The position numbers and the translations under genes are program-made. Source: Sciurus carolinensis (taxonomy: Eukaryota > Chordata > Mammalia > Rodentia > Sciuridae). Taken from it: 64,000 nucleotides of DNA. Below, one piece after another: positions 48,992 to 61,535 of the stretch (its first letter is position 1; every line of letters begins with the position of its first letter). The notes under the pieces are model-generated. The model ran no database searches, was not told the DNA's origin, and saw nothing but the letters and a program-made list of their open reading frames with translations. The stretch is from positions 6,879,241 through 6,943,240 of the forward strand of contig NC_062213.1 of NCBI RefSeq assembly GCF_902686445.1, read 5' to 3'.

Positions 48992-49006
48992 AATATATTC
49001 ATTTTC
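48992..49006. repeat. Target-site duplication of full-length L1, left copy
   Basis: AATATATTCATTTTC, identical to 54622-54636. It is directly followed by the L1 poly(A) complement (T-rich 49007-49023), and the junction around TTTT fits an L1 endonuclease site read on the appropriate strand. Confidence 0.93.
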
Positions 49007-49023
49007 TTTTTTTTTTCTTTTTT

Positions 49024-49250
49024 ATTGTAAACAATTGGGGTACAACTTGTTTTTCTGGTTGAAGTAGAAGCATACCATTTGGGTAATCATACATTTACAT
49101 AGGGCAATGATGTTTGACTCATTCTGTTATTTTTCCTTCCCCCACCACTCCCACCCCTCTTTTTCCTCTGTATAGTCTTCATCCCTCCTCCATTCTTTCC
49201 TCCCTCCCACCCGCCATTATGTATCATCATCCACTTATTAGCCAGATCAT
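49024..49250 (-). other. L1 3'UTR with G-rich polypurine tract
   Basis: On the minus strand the part complementary to 49130-49220 has repeated runs of three or more G (GGGTGGGAGGGAGG and AGGGGTGGGAGTGGTGGGGG). Polypurine, quadruplex-capable tracts are a known feature of mammalian L1 3'UTRs. The same tract recurs in the L1 tails at 2166-2275, 20175-20265 and 38690-38765. Confidence 0.8.
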
Positions 49251-52200
49251 TCATCCTTTGTTTTTTGGGGATTGGATTATCTCATTTAGCATGATATTCT
49301 CCAACTTCATCCACTTGCTGGCAAATGCCATAATTTTATTCTTCTTTATGACTGAGTAATATTCCATTGTATATATATACCACAGTTTCTTTATCCATTC
49401 ATCAATTGAAGGACATCTAGGTTGGTTCCACAATATGACTATTGTGAATTGATCAGCTATGAACATTGACATGGCTGCATCTCTGTAGTATGCTGATTTT
49501 AAGTCCATTGGGTGTAGGCTAAGGAGAGGGATAGCCGAGTCAAATGGTGGTTCCATTCCAAGATTTCTAAGGAATCTCCACACTGCTTTCCAGAGTGGTT
49601 GCACTAATTTGCAGCCCCACCAGCAATGTATGAGTGTACCTTTTCCCCATATCCTCACCAACACCTATTCTTGCCTGTATTCTTGATAATCACCATTCTA
49701 ATTGAGGTGAGATGGAATCTAAGGGTGGTTTTGATTTGTATTTCTCTTATTACTAGCGATGTTGAACATTTTTTCATATATCTGTTGATTATTTGTAAAT
49801 CTTCTTCTGTGAAGTGTCTGTTCATTTTCTTAGCCTATTTGCTAATTGAGTTATTTGTATTGTTGGTGTAAAGTTTATTGAGTTTTTTATAGATTTTGGA
49901 GATCAGTGCTCTATCTGAAGTATGAGTGGCACATATTTTCTCCCACTCTGTAGGCTCTCTCTTCACATTGCTGATAGTTTCCTTTGCTGAGAGAAAGCTT
50001 TTTAGTTTGAATCTATCCCAGTTATTGATTCTTGCTTTTATTTCTTGTGCTTGGCAGTCATGTAAAGGAAGTCTGATCCTAAGCCAACATGTTGAAGATT
50101 TGGACCTACTTTTTCTTCTCTAAGGTGCAGGGTCTTTGTCTGATTCCAAAGTCATTGATCCATTTTGAGTTGAGTTTTGTGCAGGGTGAGAAATAGGGGT
50201 TTAGTTTCATTCTGCTGCATATGAATTTTCAGTTTTCCCAGCACCATTTGTTGAATAGGCTGTCATTTCTCCATTGTATGTTTTTGGCACCTTTGTCTAG
50301 TATGAGAAAATTATATTTATTTGGGTTTGTCTCTGTGCCCTCTATTCTGTACCATTGATCTACCTGTCTATTTTGGTTCCAATACCATGCTGTTTTTGTT
50401 ACTATTGCTCTGTAGTATAGTTGAAGTTCTGGTGTTGTGATACCCTCTGCTTCACTCTTTCTGCTAAGGATTGCTTTAGCTATTTTGGTTCTCTTCTTTT
50501 TCCAAATGAATTTCACAATTACTTGCTCTATTTCAGTGAAGTACATCATTGAGATTTTAATCGGAATTGCATTGAATCTGTATAGCACTTTTGGTAGTAT
50601 GGCCATTTTGACAATATTAATTTTGCCTATCCAAGAACATGGGAGATCTTCCCATCTTCTAAGGTTTTCTTTAATTTCTTTCTTTAGTGTTCCGTAGTTT
50701 TCATTGTAGAGTTCTTTCACCTCTTTTGTTAGATTGATTTCAAGTATTTTATTTTTTTTTTTTTTGAGGCTATTGTGAATGGGGTAGCTTTCCTAAATTC
50801 TCTTTCTGAGGATTCATCACTTATGAATAAAAATACATTAAATTTATTAGCATTTATATCCTGCTACTTTACTGAATTCATTTATGAGTTCTAGAAATTT
50901 TCAGGTGGAATTTTCTGGCTCCTCCAAATATAGAATCATGTCATCAGCAAATAGGGATAGTTTTAGCTCTTCTTTTCCTATTTGTATTCCTTTAATTTCT
51001 TTGGTCTGTGTAATTGCTCTGGCTAGAGTTTCAAGGACAATGTTGAAAAGAAGTGTTGAAAGAGGGCATCCCTTCCTTGTTTCAGTTTTTAGGGGAAATG
51101 TTTTCAGTTTTTCTCCATTTAGAATCATATTGGTCATGGACTTAGCATAAATACCTTTACAATGATGAGGAATGTTCCTAATATTCCTATTTTTTCAAGT
51201 GTTTTGATCATGAAGGAGTGCTGTATTTTATCAAAATGCTTTTTTTGCATCTATTGAAACAATCATGTGATTCTTGACTTTAAGTCTGTTGATATGGTGA
51301 ACTACATATATTGATTACTGGATGTTGAACCAACCTTGCATCCCTGGGATAAAACTCACTTGATCATGGTGCACTGTCTTTTTATTATGTTTTTGTATGT
51401 GATTTGCTAAAATTTTGTTGAGAATATTTGTATCAAAGTTCATTAAGGATATTGTTCTGAAATTTTCTTTCCTCAATGTGTCTCTGTCTGGATTAGGTAT
51501 CAGGGTGATATTGGCTTCATAGAATGAGTTTGGGAGGGTTCCCTCCTCTTCTATTTCATAGAATACTTTGAGGAGTATTGAAATGAGCTCTTCTTTCAAG
51601 GTTTTGTAGAACTCGTCTGAGAACCCATCTGGTCCTGGACTTTTCTTTGTTGGTAGACTTTTGATGACTTCTTCTATTTCATTACTTGAAATTGATCTAT
51701 TTAAATTGTGTATGTCCTCCTGATTCAGTTTGGGTGAATCATGTGTCTCTAGAAACCTGATGATGTCTTCGAGATATTCTATTTTGTTGGAGTATGATTT
51801 TCAAAATAGCTACTAATTATATTTTGTATTTCAATATGTCTGTCATGATATTTCCATTTTCATCCCGAATTTTAGTAATTTGAGTTTTCTCTCTCCTTCT
51901 CTTTGTTACTGTGGCTAAGGGTTTATCAAGTTTGTTTATTTTTTCAAAGAACAAACTTTTTATTTTGTCAATTTTTTCTATTGTTTCTTTTGTTTCAATT
52001 TCATTGATTTCAACTCTGATTTTCACTATTTCCTGTCTTCTACTACTTTTGGTGTTGGTCTATTCTTCTTTTTCTAGGGCTTTGAGCTGTAGTGTTACGT
52101 CATTTATTTGTTGATTTTTTCCTGTATTATTGAATGTGATCCCTGAAATGAATTTTCCTCTAAGTATTGCTTTCATATTTTCCCAGAGATTTTGATATGT

Positions 52201-53054
52201 TGTATCTTTGTTCTCATTTACCTCTAAGAATTTTTTTTTTATTTCCCCCCTGAGGTCTTCCATTATCCATTCATCATTCAATAGCATATTATTTAATCTA
52301 CAGGTGTTGGAGTAGTTTCTGATTTTTATTCTGTCATTTATTTCTAATTTCATTCCATTATGATCTGGTAGAATACAAGTTAGTATCTTTATCCTTTTGT
52401 ATTTGCTAACAGTAGGTTTGTGGTATAATATATGATCTATTTTAGAGAAGGATCCATGTGCTGCTGAGAAGAAAGTGTATTCGCTCTTTGGATGGTATAT
52501 TCTATATATGTCTGTTAAGTCTAAATTGTTGATTGTGTTATTGAGATCTATGGTTTCTTTGTTCAATTTTTGTTTGAAAGATCTGTCCAATGGTGAGAGA
52601 GGTGTGTTAAAGTCACCTAGTATTATTGTGTTGTGGTCTATTTGGTTCCCGGAATTGAGAAGAATTTGTTTGATGTACATGGATGAGCCACTGTTTGGGG
52701 CATAGATATTTATGATTGCTATTTCTTGCTGATTTATACTTCCCTTAAGCAGTATGAAATGTCCTTCTTTATCCCTTCTGACTAACTTTGGCTTGAAGTC
52801 CACATTATCTGAAATGAGGATGGATACTCCAGCTTTTTTGCTGTGTCCATGTGCATGGTATGCTTTTCCCATCCTTTCACCTTTAGTCTGTAGGCATCTC
52901 TTTCTAGGAGATGAATCTCTCATAGGCAGCATATTGTTGGGTTTTTCTTTTTAATCCAATCTGCCAGTCTATGTCTTTTGATTGATGAGTTCAGGCCATT
53001 AACATTCAGGGTTATTAATGAGATATGATTTGTATTCCCGGTCATTTGGCTCAT
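49251..53054 (-). pseudogene. LINE-1 ORF2 (endonuclease/reverse transcriptase), broken
   Basis: It starts MSQMTGN at 53054 and ends at the stop at 49251, a span of about 1268 codons, close to the usual L1 ORF2 length of about 1275. Domains in order: EN (about codons 1-240; GDFN and the SDHN-equivalent PDHN visible in the second frame), RT with FADD at 50940-50951 and [12 protein letters not shown] just upstream, and a C-terminal region with [14 protein letters not shown] (about 49560-49620) and the terminal KKLWYIYTMEYYS. Breaks: TGA at 52920-52922 replaces the Gln of CLQETH (codon 45); a one-base loss in the A-run near 52863-52867 shifts the frame; further breaks divide the rest into frames of 69-163 codons. 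Compared with the nested copy at 5629-6471, EN here keeps the catalytic Asp of GDFN. Confidence 0.9.
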
Positions 53055-53084
53055 TTTTGATTTTTAAAACGACTTGGTTTCTCC

Positions 53085-54090
53085 TTTACTAGGCTATTCC
53101 TTTAGGGTAGTTCCTCCCTTTGCTAATTTACATCATTGTTTTTCATTTCTTCCTCATGGAATATTTTGCTAAGAATGTTCTGTAGTGTTGGCTTTCTATT
53201 TGTAAATACTTTTAGCTTTTGTTTATCATGGAAGGATTTTATTTCATCCTCAAATCTGAAAGTAAATTTTGCTGGGTATAAGTTTCTTGGTTGGCATCCA
53301 TTTATTTTCAGAGCTTGAAATATGTTGTTCCAGTCCCTTCTAGCTTTTAGGGCCTAGATTGAGAAATCTGCTGATATCCGTATTGGTTTCCCCCTGAATG
53401 TAATCTGATTTTTTCTCTCACAGTTTTTAAATTTCAATCTTTATTTTGTGTGTGAGGTATTTTCATTATAATGTGCCTTGGTGTGGGTCTGTTGTAATTT
53501 GTACATTTGGTGTCCTATATGCCTCTTGTACTTGATTTTCCATTTCATTCTTCAGATTTAGGAAATTTTCTGATATTATTTCATTGAATAGATTGTTTAT
53601 TCTTTTGGTTTGTTTCTCTGTGCCTTCCTCAATCCCAATAATTCTTAAATTTGGCCTTTTCATGATATCCCATAATTCTTGTAGATTCCGTTCATGATTT
53701 TTAACATCTCTATTTGGTCAACTTTGTTTTAAATATTAAATATTTTTTCTTCAATGTCTGAAGTTCTGTCTTCCAGGTGTTCTATACTATTGGTTATGCT
53801 TCCTATGGAGTTTTTATTTTGGTTTATTGTTTCCTTCATTTCAAGGATTTCTGTGTTTTTTTTTTTTTCAGAATCTCTATCTCTTTATTAAAATGATATC
53901 TTACTTCCTTCATTTGCTCTTTTAACTGTTGATTGGTATGATCATTCAATGCCTGCATTTGCTCTTTCATCGCCTCGTTTGCTTCCCTGATTGTTTTAAT
54001 TATGTACATTCTGAACCCCCTTTCTGACATTTGTTTTGCCATGCCATCATTGGATTTTATTGATGTAGCATCTAGGTTTATTTGGGACAT
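53085..54090 (-). pseudogene. LINE-1 ORF1 (RNA-binding chaperone), broken
   Basis: It starts MSQINLDATSIKSND at 54090 and spans about 1.0 kb (about 335 codons), the expected ORF1p size. An N-terminal coiled-coil-prone region (TIREANEAMKEQMQALNDHT and on) runs into a lysine tract at about 53850, where the frame breaks. The central RNA-recognition region is seen at 53466-53663 (LRIIGIEEGTEKQTKR, NLFNEIISENF). The C-terminal domain is visible as the complement of 53136-53318. ORF1p normally trimerises and coats L1 RNA in cytoplasmic RNPs. This copy could not make a full protein. The 3' limit is approximate. Confidence 0.85.
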
Positions 54091-54621
54091 TTTCTTCCCT
54101 TGTTTTCTTTTATTGGTCAGGTATCTTCCCCTCTAGGAGTGAAAATCTGAGAAATTGCAATTTCCCCTCTGTTGACTTATAGTGTCCCTGTAGGTTTCCA
54201 ATAACTCACCTCCTAGTCTTCAGTAGCCTGAAGTCTTGGAGGAACTTGATAAGGCAGTGATCCACAAAGGATTCTGCCTCTCTAAGGATGGTTGCCTCCA
54301 GGTGGGGTATATTCCCTGCTGGAGGGCAGAAGAACCTCCATGTGTTGCCCAGTGGTCAGCTGAAGGGGCACTAGACTGTGGGCTGGGGCCCAGCTGGTCT
54401 GGGCCTGAGTCTCTGGTCCACCTCTCTGGCAGGGAAGCCTCACTGGACAACTTGGCTCCGTGAAATTCCCTGCAGTCCGTATCTACTGCCCCAGCATGGA
54501 AGTCTTACCCGGAGCCTCTGAGCTGGTCCCAAGTCTCTCAATACCTCCTCTTCTTGAATCCTGAGTCCTGGAGCAACATGGAATGCAGTCACCCTCTAGT
54601 CTGCCATCTTGGATCCCAATC
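54091..54621 (-). promoter_or_regulatory. L1 5'UTR / internal promoter
   Basis: 530 bp between the 5' end and the ORF1 start. The first bases on the minus strand (GGGATCCAAGATGGCAGACT) contain AAGATGGC, the YY1-type site known to set the start of L1 transcription. The rest is G/C-richer than the ORFs (for example complement of 54290-54480). L1 5'UTRs drive sense transcription and can drive antisense transcription into flanking DNA, here towards higher coordinates' opposite side. Confidence 0.72.
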
Positions 54622-54636
54622 AATATATTCATTTTC
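54622..54636. repeat. Target-site duplication of full-length L1, right copy
   Basis: AATATATTCATTTTC, identical to 48992-49006, placed directly against the L1 5' end. Confidence 0.93.
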
Positions 54637-56989
54637 ATTTTTAAGTACTTCAATTTTCTTATAAGCTAAGCTTCCTGGTACTTAATAAACTCCCATAAGT
54701 CTAATAAACCAAAATTATAAGTATGTTATAATGCCTTTCGCAGATATAGTAAAATTTCTTCAGAGTATTCAACTTGGAATGACAAGCAAAATAAAATTTT
54801 CAATTCAACATTTTAAATTGAAATCAATTTAATCTGTTAGATACTCTACAATGTCAAATTATATTTTAATATGCCAAATTCTCCTAAGTTATAGGTGATT
54901 AAAATGTCAAATAATATCAGGTTATTTCCAAATTTAATGCAAAAATATTAATGCTATGAGTTCTAAATTGCTTTATCCTGTTATGAATTAAGTGTATGAT
55001 TTCCTGTGGTTAAGCCACTCACTCACTCATCCATTCATCACACAACCTTCAGAGTCTACTGCCTGCCAGGCACCATCTGAGATACCAGATCTAAAACAGG
55101 AGGAAAGAAGACCCAACTTCCGGAATTGCAAGCACAGCAAAGTGCAAAGGCAGAGAGACTAACAAGGGACAAGAAATTAAACCAGGTGATGTTCAGAAAG
55201 AGATTACCCTGGAGAAAGGAAGGATGGGCAGAGTTCCTGAGTTATTAAAGTGGCATTTAACGATAGCATAGTTAGTAAAGGACTTTGAGAATAGGTGACA
55301 TCTGGGGAATCCTGGAGGAGGAAAAGTTAGCCCTGCAGGTGTCTCATCAGGAGCAGTCCATGCAGAGGGATGAGACCACACAAAGACCCAGAGAAGGGAA
55401 TGCAGCTGGCATGTTAGGAACAGCCCACAGTCTAGGATGGCTGAGCTGCAGAGCCAGGAGAAGAGAGCAGAGGCTGAGGTGAGAAAGGAAGAGGTCTAGG
55501 CAGCTTCGTCCTCTTGGCCATTTATTCTGAATGATAAGGAGACTCGGTGCCCTGCTGGGGGCATGGGCAGGAGAGAAGTGGGCACAGCGAGATGTGACAT
55601 GTAGCAGGATGACTCTAGCCCTTGGTTACTGAGACTGTGTGTGTGTAGCAGGGGAGGTCCAGGGCAGACGTTGGGAGAACAATCGGAGGACTGCAGAGTA
55701 TTCCAACTGAAGGGAAATCACACTTTGATCAACGTAGAAGCCATAGATATAGTAAGAAGAGGTCAAATCTGAAGCTAGGAAAAATGAGACCCAAAGAGTT
55801 TACTGAAATTCTCATCTATTGGTGAATGACGTTTGCTTTGAGTTACTGACAGAAGGAAATGGAAAGGATTGTAGGAGAGGTCACTCCAAAGGAAAGAGGG
55901 TGCTGAGTTGGGGACTTGTTACATTTGGGAACTGAGTAGAATGCCATGTGGAGACCTCAGATGGGGGTCAGATATGCGATCCTGAACACAGATAGCTCCA
56001 TGCTAAGCAAACTCCATCACCTACTTACCAAGCAACTTGTTTTCACGTTGACCAATAATTTTCATGGGGACATGAAAATCAGAATTGGAAATGGCAGGGA
56101 TGTTTTTTCACTTACCATCTTTACATGGGAAATACAAAGAAGATCCATAAGGCCACATCCTCCAAATGGAGTCTTAGGGACCAGGTTCCTCAGATTCAAA
56201 TTTTAGCTAATCTAGTTCTTAAGTCAGTGTTTTTGATGCTATTGCTAGTATTACTTTTCAGTCACCTACCAGGACACAACTTGCCTCCTTATTGTCTGAA
56301 ATCCTTTTTATCTACTTCCTCTCTGACAGGGCTAAGATTCTCATTGATATTTAAATGATTTGACCAGATATTATTTCTAATTAATTTTTCTTTCTTGATT
56401 CACAGTCTTAACGCCCAGAAAAACCTAAGAAATTTGAATGCTTCTTCTCTTCGGTTTTTGTTTTGAATCTGGGGGGAGGCTCTGCCCCCTCCAGACTTGT
56501 CTGAAGATGCCCACATAGTGGGGGAGACAATGATGGAAGATCCGTCACACCTTACTTTTCCTTAATCTGAGAGTGTTAAAGTAACTTTTTGTCTTTCCAA
56601 AAAATTAACAAAAGTGAACCATCTGAGAAACAGGGTGTTCAAAGACCACTTTTGTCTAATTAATTGTGATGCTCTTGGCCCTATGTTTTCCCAGACTTAC
56701 CTGCAGGACAGAGACATGCATCTTCCCTCAGAGCATAATACCCAACTACCCCACTTACCTACATCCCCAAACAGGAAAAGAATGCTTCACGAGGCATCCA
56801 AGCAGCTTTATAAAGACCTATATGTGTGCTTTCTTTAAAATACTCCACTGCTCCCCAAGTCCTTCATAAGGCTATCTTCCAAAAGTTTAATTAATGCTCA
56901 GTAATTACAACAGGGAAATTAGCTATTATAGGAAGAGCTGTTGGAAGCAAGCAGTGAAATCTAAGCAGAGACAGAAAGAGAAAAATCTT
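54637..56989. other. Mostly unassigned, probable L2 relic at about 55010-55640
   Basis: 54637-55000 is AT-rich without recognised features. 55010-55640 reads like a decayed L2 body (CTACTGCCTGCCAGGCACCA, then GATGAGACCACACAAAGACC, then GCAGGATGACTCTAGCCC). The remainder shows no exon, RNA gene or repeat I can name. Confidence 0.45.
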
Positions 56990-58078
56990 ACACATCAGAG
57001 AAACTCAAATCAAAACCACAAAGAATCACCATCTCACTCAGTAAAAATGACTTTTATCAGAAAGACAAGATAATAATTGTGAATGAGGACGAGGTGAGAA
57101 ATAATTTCTGGCACACTAGTGGTAGGAATGTAAATTAATATAATTCTTATGGAAAACCGTATGAATTCTTCTCAAAAAATTTTTGAAAAGAACTACAATA
57201 CCATCCAGCAATCTCACCCCTAGCTATTTATCCAAAGGAAATGAAATCAGATGTCCAAGAGACATCGGCAATCCCATGGTTATTGCAGAACTACTCACAA
57301 CAGCCAAGAAATGGAAACTATCAAAACGTTCATCCACTAAATGACTGGATAAGGGAAATGTGGTGCATATACACAAGCAGATGCCATTTGGCTAATGAAA
57401 AGAATTAAATTATGTTATGTGCAACAGTGTGGCTGAATTGAAGATCAGCAGGTTAAGGAAATAGGAACAAAGCACAGAAAGAGGAGTAACTCATGAGCTC
57501 ATTTGTATGTATAATACTAAAGAAATTTCATCTACTAGAAGTTGCTAGTAAATGGTGGTTACCAGAAGCTGGGGACAGTGGAGAGAGAGAGATGAGAAAT
57601 GTTGGTTAGTGGGTAGCAAGTGACAGTTAAATAGGAGTAAGCAGCTATTGAGGTACCAGGGCACACCTGTAATTCCAGCTCCTGAGGAGGTTGAAGCAGA
57701 AGAATCTCATGTTCAATGTGGGCCTGGGTAACAGCAAGACCCTGCCTCCAAAAGCAAATAAGCAAGCAACAATAATAACGAAATAAACAGAAGCAGCAAC
57801 CTCCAGAAATTCTGGCTTACTATTGCACACTAAGATGACTAGGGGTAGCAATTATCCACTGTACATTTTCAAAAGCTAGGATTTTGAATAAGAAAGGATT
57901 TCAAATGTCACTAAAAAGAAATGCTAGATGTTTGAGGATGCAGATATTTGTAACCAGATTTAAATATTATATAACATATATATGTACCAAAACATCACAA
58001 GGCATTTCTTTAATATGTACATTTTTTTATTTTTATATATCAATTAAAAATAAATGTATTTAAAAAGTAACTTATACC
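56990..58078 (+). mobile_element. Old LINE-1 3' end, interrupted by a SINE
   Basis: The plus strand has the decayed ORF2 C-terminus (56995-57450: ACACATCAGAGAAACTCAAA, ATCCAGCAATCTCACCCCTA, ACTGGATAAGGGAAATGTGG), a 3'UTR (GTGGTTACCAGAAGCTGGGG near 57556), then after the SINE a tail ending near 58078 (ATGTACCAAAACATCACAAG, then ATCAATTAAAAATAAAT), which is the standard older-L1 3' terminus. Confidence 0.8.
57648..57790 (+). mobile_element. B1-like SINE monomer
   Basis: ACCAGGGCACACCTGTAATTCCAGC... through GAGGTTGAAGCAGAAGAATC to AACAGCAAGACCCTGCCTCC and an A-rich end: a 7SL/B1-type left monomer (GCACACCTGTAATCCCAGC ... GAGGCTGAGGCAGGAGGATC). No ID monomer follows before the A-rich tail, unlike the dimers at 146 and 14012. 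It lies inside the L1 3'UTR. Confidence 0.78.
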
Positions 58079-59684
58079 CAAGACTTAATCATCTGTAATT
58101 ACAATCAGATACTAAATTTCTCAAGGAAACCCAAATTCTGTGAGAATAGTGAAATGGCATTTACTATCATTTACACATAAAAATGGATATGTTTTAACAT
58201 ATGTCATATGCTAAAAACACACTAGTAAAAATTTCCAAGTGGCAAGTTTTAGCACTAAAATGAACATATTTCCAACAATTTGGAAAACAATTTTCTGAGA
58301 ATTTCAAATACCCAAAGATTTGCTATACAACATTATATTATATTCTTATATCTAAAAGAAAACTTCAAATCCACTTTCATTACATTGAAGTCCATCCGGG
58401 ATGGTTTCCAAGGTCACACAAGCTTGATGATAGCAGAATCTGGATTAAAACTATGTAAAACAATCATGTCTGGGATTTAGTTCTGTTCTACCACATTTGG
58501 GGGTAAAATTTAACTTCCTTTTTATTCCTTTTTTAAAATCATACCCTGATTCACTGCAATACTTTAAAAGTAATTTAAAATGGCATTTACCATTTTCCAT
58601 AATTACTCCATAAAATGCTCTGTTCTCATTTGCTGGTGATCCTGTTGATGTTCTCTCTTTTGAGGATCATGTGCCCCGGATGCAACTTTGGACTTGGTGT
58701 TTTGTCTCATCTTTACCGTACTCTAATTAACCAGACACTTTCTTTTTGCTTTTCTTGTTAGGCTCTAATTTTAGAAAGCATTCTGTACAAAGCTTGCTAC
58801 ATGCACCCTTTACAGGCAGCTGCCTTCTCATTGGCTGACTCTGCTGTGTTGGCTCAAACTTCATTTCTCATGAGTGAAGAGCTCAAAAACATGATTTCTT
58901 TAAATGATACACAATGTGTTTTTATTTTTTGTTCTTTTATTCTCTGTATGTAATTTTCTAATTTACAAATACATTTAGGTATTCCAAATATATAAAAACA
59001 TTAAAGAGTTTAACATTATCAAGCATCCTTGTGGTCTAATTTCTACAAGAGAATTTTTTATGTAGATGTTGATTTGCCAGTAAGGTACTTAATTTTTATG
59101 AATATGACAATTTTCAAATATTCCATTTTACTTTATTTTAGAAGGCATTGCTCTAAAATATTTCTGTGACTAGCCTTGCAGCTCCCTGAAATAGAGATCT
59201 ATTTATATATATAACCAGGAAATTCAAGCACCACACACTAAATGGCAGAGCTAAGAGATCAGCACATTTCTCCTGTTCCAGTGTTCCCTGCTTCCAGAGG
59301 TGGACTCATGGTCAACCCTGACTCAAGAGTCCTTTCAGAAGAGTATTTTACCCTAATTAAAGTAAATAAACAAATAACCAACAAAGTATTGCTGTTAAGG
59401 GACATTATCTAAATACTTAATGCCCTCTGCTTAATAAAAGATGATATTTCTCACTTTAAACATTTGTAAGTATTCCAGAAATAAATCAATCAGTTCGAGG
59501 TACTAAAAAATAAACTACACAGCCTGTAACCTTTTCACAATTGCTTCCAATCATAATCTTGCATTGTTAATTATCCAATTACTCTATTGAACATTTTCAC
59601 TTCTGAACACCTGTCATTTATGCTCAAGATGAATCAGGCTATACCTATATTCTGTCTAGTGCCTCGTTTGTTTTGCTATCATCA
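58079..59684. other. AT-rich unassigned sequence
   Basis: No exon or firm repeat is recognised. MIR-like wording at about 58390-58450 (CCAAGGTCACACAAGCTTG) is weak. Open frames stay below 70 codons. Confidence 0.4.
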
Positions 59685-60031
59685 GTTCAGACTGCTATAG
59701 CAAAAATACGAGAGACTGGGTTATTGAAACAGTAGACAGATATTTATTCCTCGTAGTCCTGGAGGCTGGGAATCCAAGATCAACCCTTCAGCAGATTTGG
59801 TGCCATGTGAGGGCCACTTCCTGGTTCATAAGTGGCACCTTCTTGCTATGTTCTCAAGAGGAGCAGGTACCAGGCAGCTCTGCAGGCCTCCTATGGGCAC
59901 TAGGCCCATTTACAAGTGTTTGCCCCTCCTGACCTCATTATCTACCAATGGTTATACCTCCTAATATCTTCAAATTGGAGTTTGGGTTTAAATATATGAA
60001 TTAGGGGGGCATAACTATTCAGTCTACAGCA
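59685..60031 (-). mobile_element. MLT1-type solo LTR, minus strand
   Basis: The plus strand reads CAGACTGCTATAGCAAAAAT, AGTCCTGGAGGCTGGGAATC, CACTTCCTGGTTCATAAGTG, TACCTCCTAATATCTTCAAA and CTATTCAGTCTACAGCA, i.e. the complement of a well-preserved MLT1 LTR. Confidence 0.83.
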
Positions 60032-61396
60032 AAATTCTCACCAAAATTTGTCCAAATTGAGTGCTTCTGATTCCTCCTTGTGTGTAGTCATTCTGCTTAT
60101 TGCCTTCTCTCCTGTACTTCTCATTTTGCTCACTTGGCATTTGGAAAATGTGCGAGTTGCCTTGAGCTGTGTTTGAGTGCAGGAGCTTAAGAGAACTGGC
60201 TTCTCAGCATAATAGGGTTGGTGGGGTGATTTTGTCTTTGCTTGGGAAGAGCAGAGGGATGGAGGTGTGTTTCTGCCACTCAGAACTTAGGGCAGAGGAA
60301 AATTTCTTTCTTTCTTTCCTGCTAGAGACAAATGCCCCATGAGGGAAGAGTTTTTATCCATTTTGCTCAATTCCTGACTTAGGAACTGTCTGACACAGAA
60401 AAGGGACTAATGATCGAGTGGGAAAAGAAGGACAGAGTGGTGGAATTCCTTGGGAGCTCCTGGCCCTGTCTGGACCGTGGGAACTCACTCACAAAATCAT
60501 CCAGCAACACCACAGTGTGGATGTCATTTCCCCCACTAGAGGAATGGAAGTTCCAGTGCACTAAACTACTTGTTGCGGGTCACACAGCCAGACCTCTGCA
60601 GCCCAGCATCTCAACCCAGGCAATTTGATGGCAGAGTCCTGCTACTCTTACCATTACCCTCCATGACCCCGTCTGTCAGTGTATCTGTGTTGTTATTAAC
60701 TAAAGGGTTTTGAATAATGCTCACTCTGAATTCCTGCCCTCTAGACTCCCAGCACTGTCCCCCCAGCACCCCACACACAGACCTTGCTAAGTTTTAACTC
60801 TGAGTGACATGTCTGAAATCTTCCTAACTACCACAAGAATCTGGGTTGGAATGTTGGGGGCTGGGCACGGGGGCAGGGGACTCTTTCAGTTTCCCAGAAG
60901 GCCAGGCCCTGTAACAGTCATGCCTGGGAACTAAGCCGGGGCAGGCTGTATTCGTGTGCATTGGACTATGTGAGACCAGTGGAGGGTTGGCTCCCTGCCC
61001 AAGTAGCTTCTTGGGAGGTTCCTGAGCCTCCCAGCAGAGATTGGCACCTTTCTGCTGCCCCTAGGGATGTGCTGATCTAACCTCTCCAGAGTAGATACCA
61101 CTCAACAAACCCCCAAGACCTTATTAGAACTAAGTCCCAGGTGCCAGAACTCTCATCTCAGAACTCTGCAGCAACCCCAGCCTGAAAGTGCATCAATCTG
61201 GTCTGTCCAAACAAAGCTCCAATTGAGGTACTTCCCTCTCCTTCCTTCATACTGGTGAGGAGGGAAGTTAGGAGCTATTTCAACCAGGTTCAGTTCTAGG
61301 TCACACCAGCTGGCAGCTCAGTGGGCAATACAAAACAGGAAGAGGTTAACAATCCCCAGTCCTTCTTCCTCTCCCTTCCCCTCCCCTCCCCTTTGC
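60032..61396. other. Mostly unassigned, with a possible MIR
   Basis: About 60530-60640 has MIR-complement wording (GGGTCACACAGCCAGACCTC). The rest, including 72-aa frames at 60379-60628, shows no recognisable exon. Confidence 0.42.
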
Positions 61397-61488
61397 CCCC
61401 TCCTCCTCCTCCTCCTCCTCCTCCTCCTCCTTTTTCTTCTTCTTCTTCTTCTTCTTCTTCTTCTTCTTCTTCTTCTTCTTCTTCTTCT

Positions 61489-61535
<47 letters not shown>

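Larger units (their letters stand above)
49007..54621 (-). mobile_element. Full-length LINE-1 (5.6 kb) with perfect 15-bp target duplication
   Basis: Reading on the minus strand: 5' end at 54621 (GGGATCCAAGATGGCAGACT, the usual L1 opening with a YY1-like CAAGATGGC site), 5'UTR about 530 bp, ORF1 from 54090, ORF2 from 53054 to 49251, a 3'UTR with a G-rich tract, then poly(A) (complement of 49007-49023). Length and order are those of a complete mammalian L1. The intact target duplication and nearly complete structure make it one of the youngest insertions in the window. Both ORFs carry stops and frameshifts, so it should not be autonomously active, although the 5'UTR promoter could still be. 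Confidence 0.95.
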
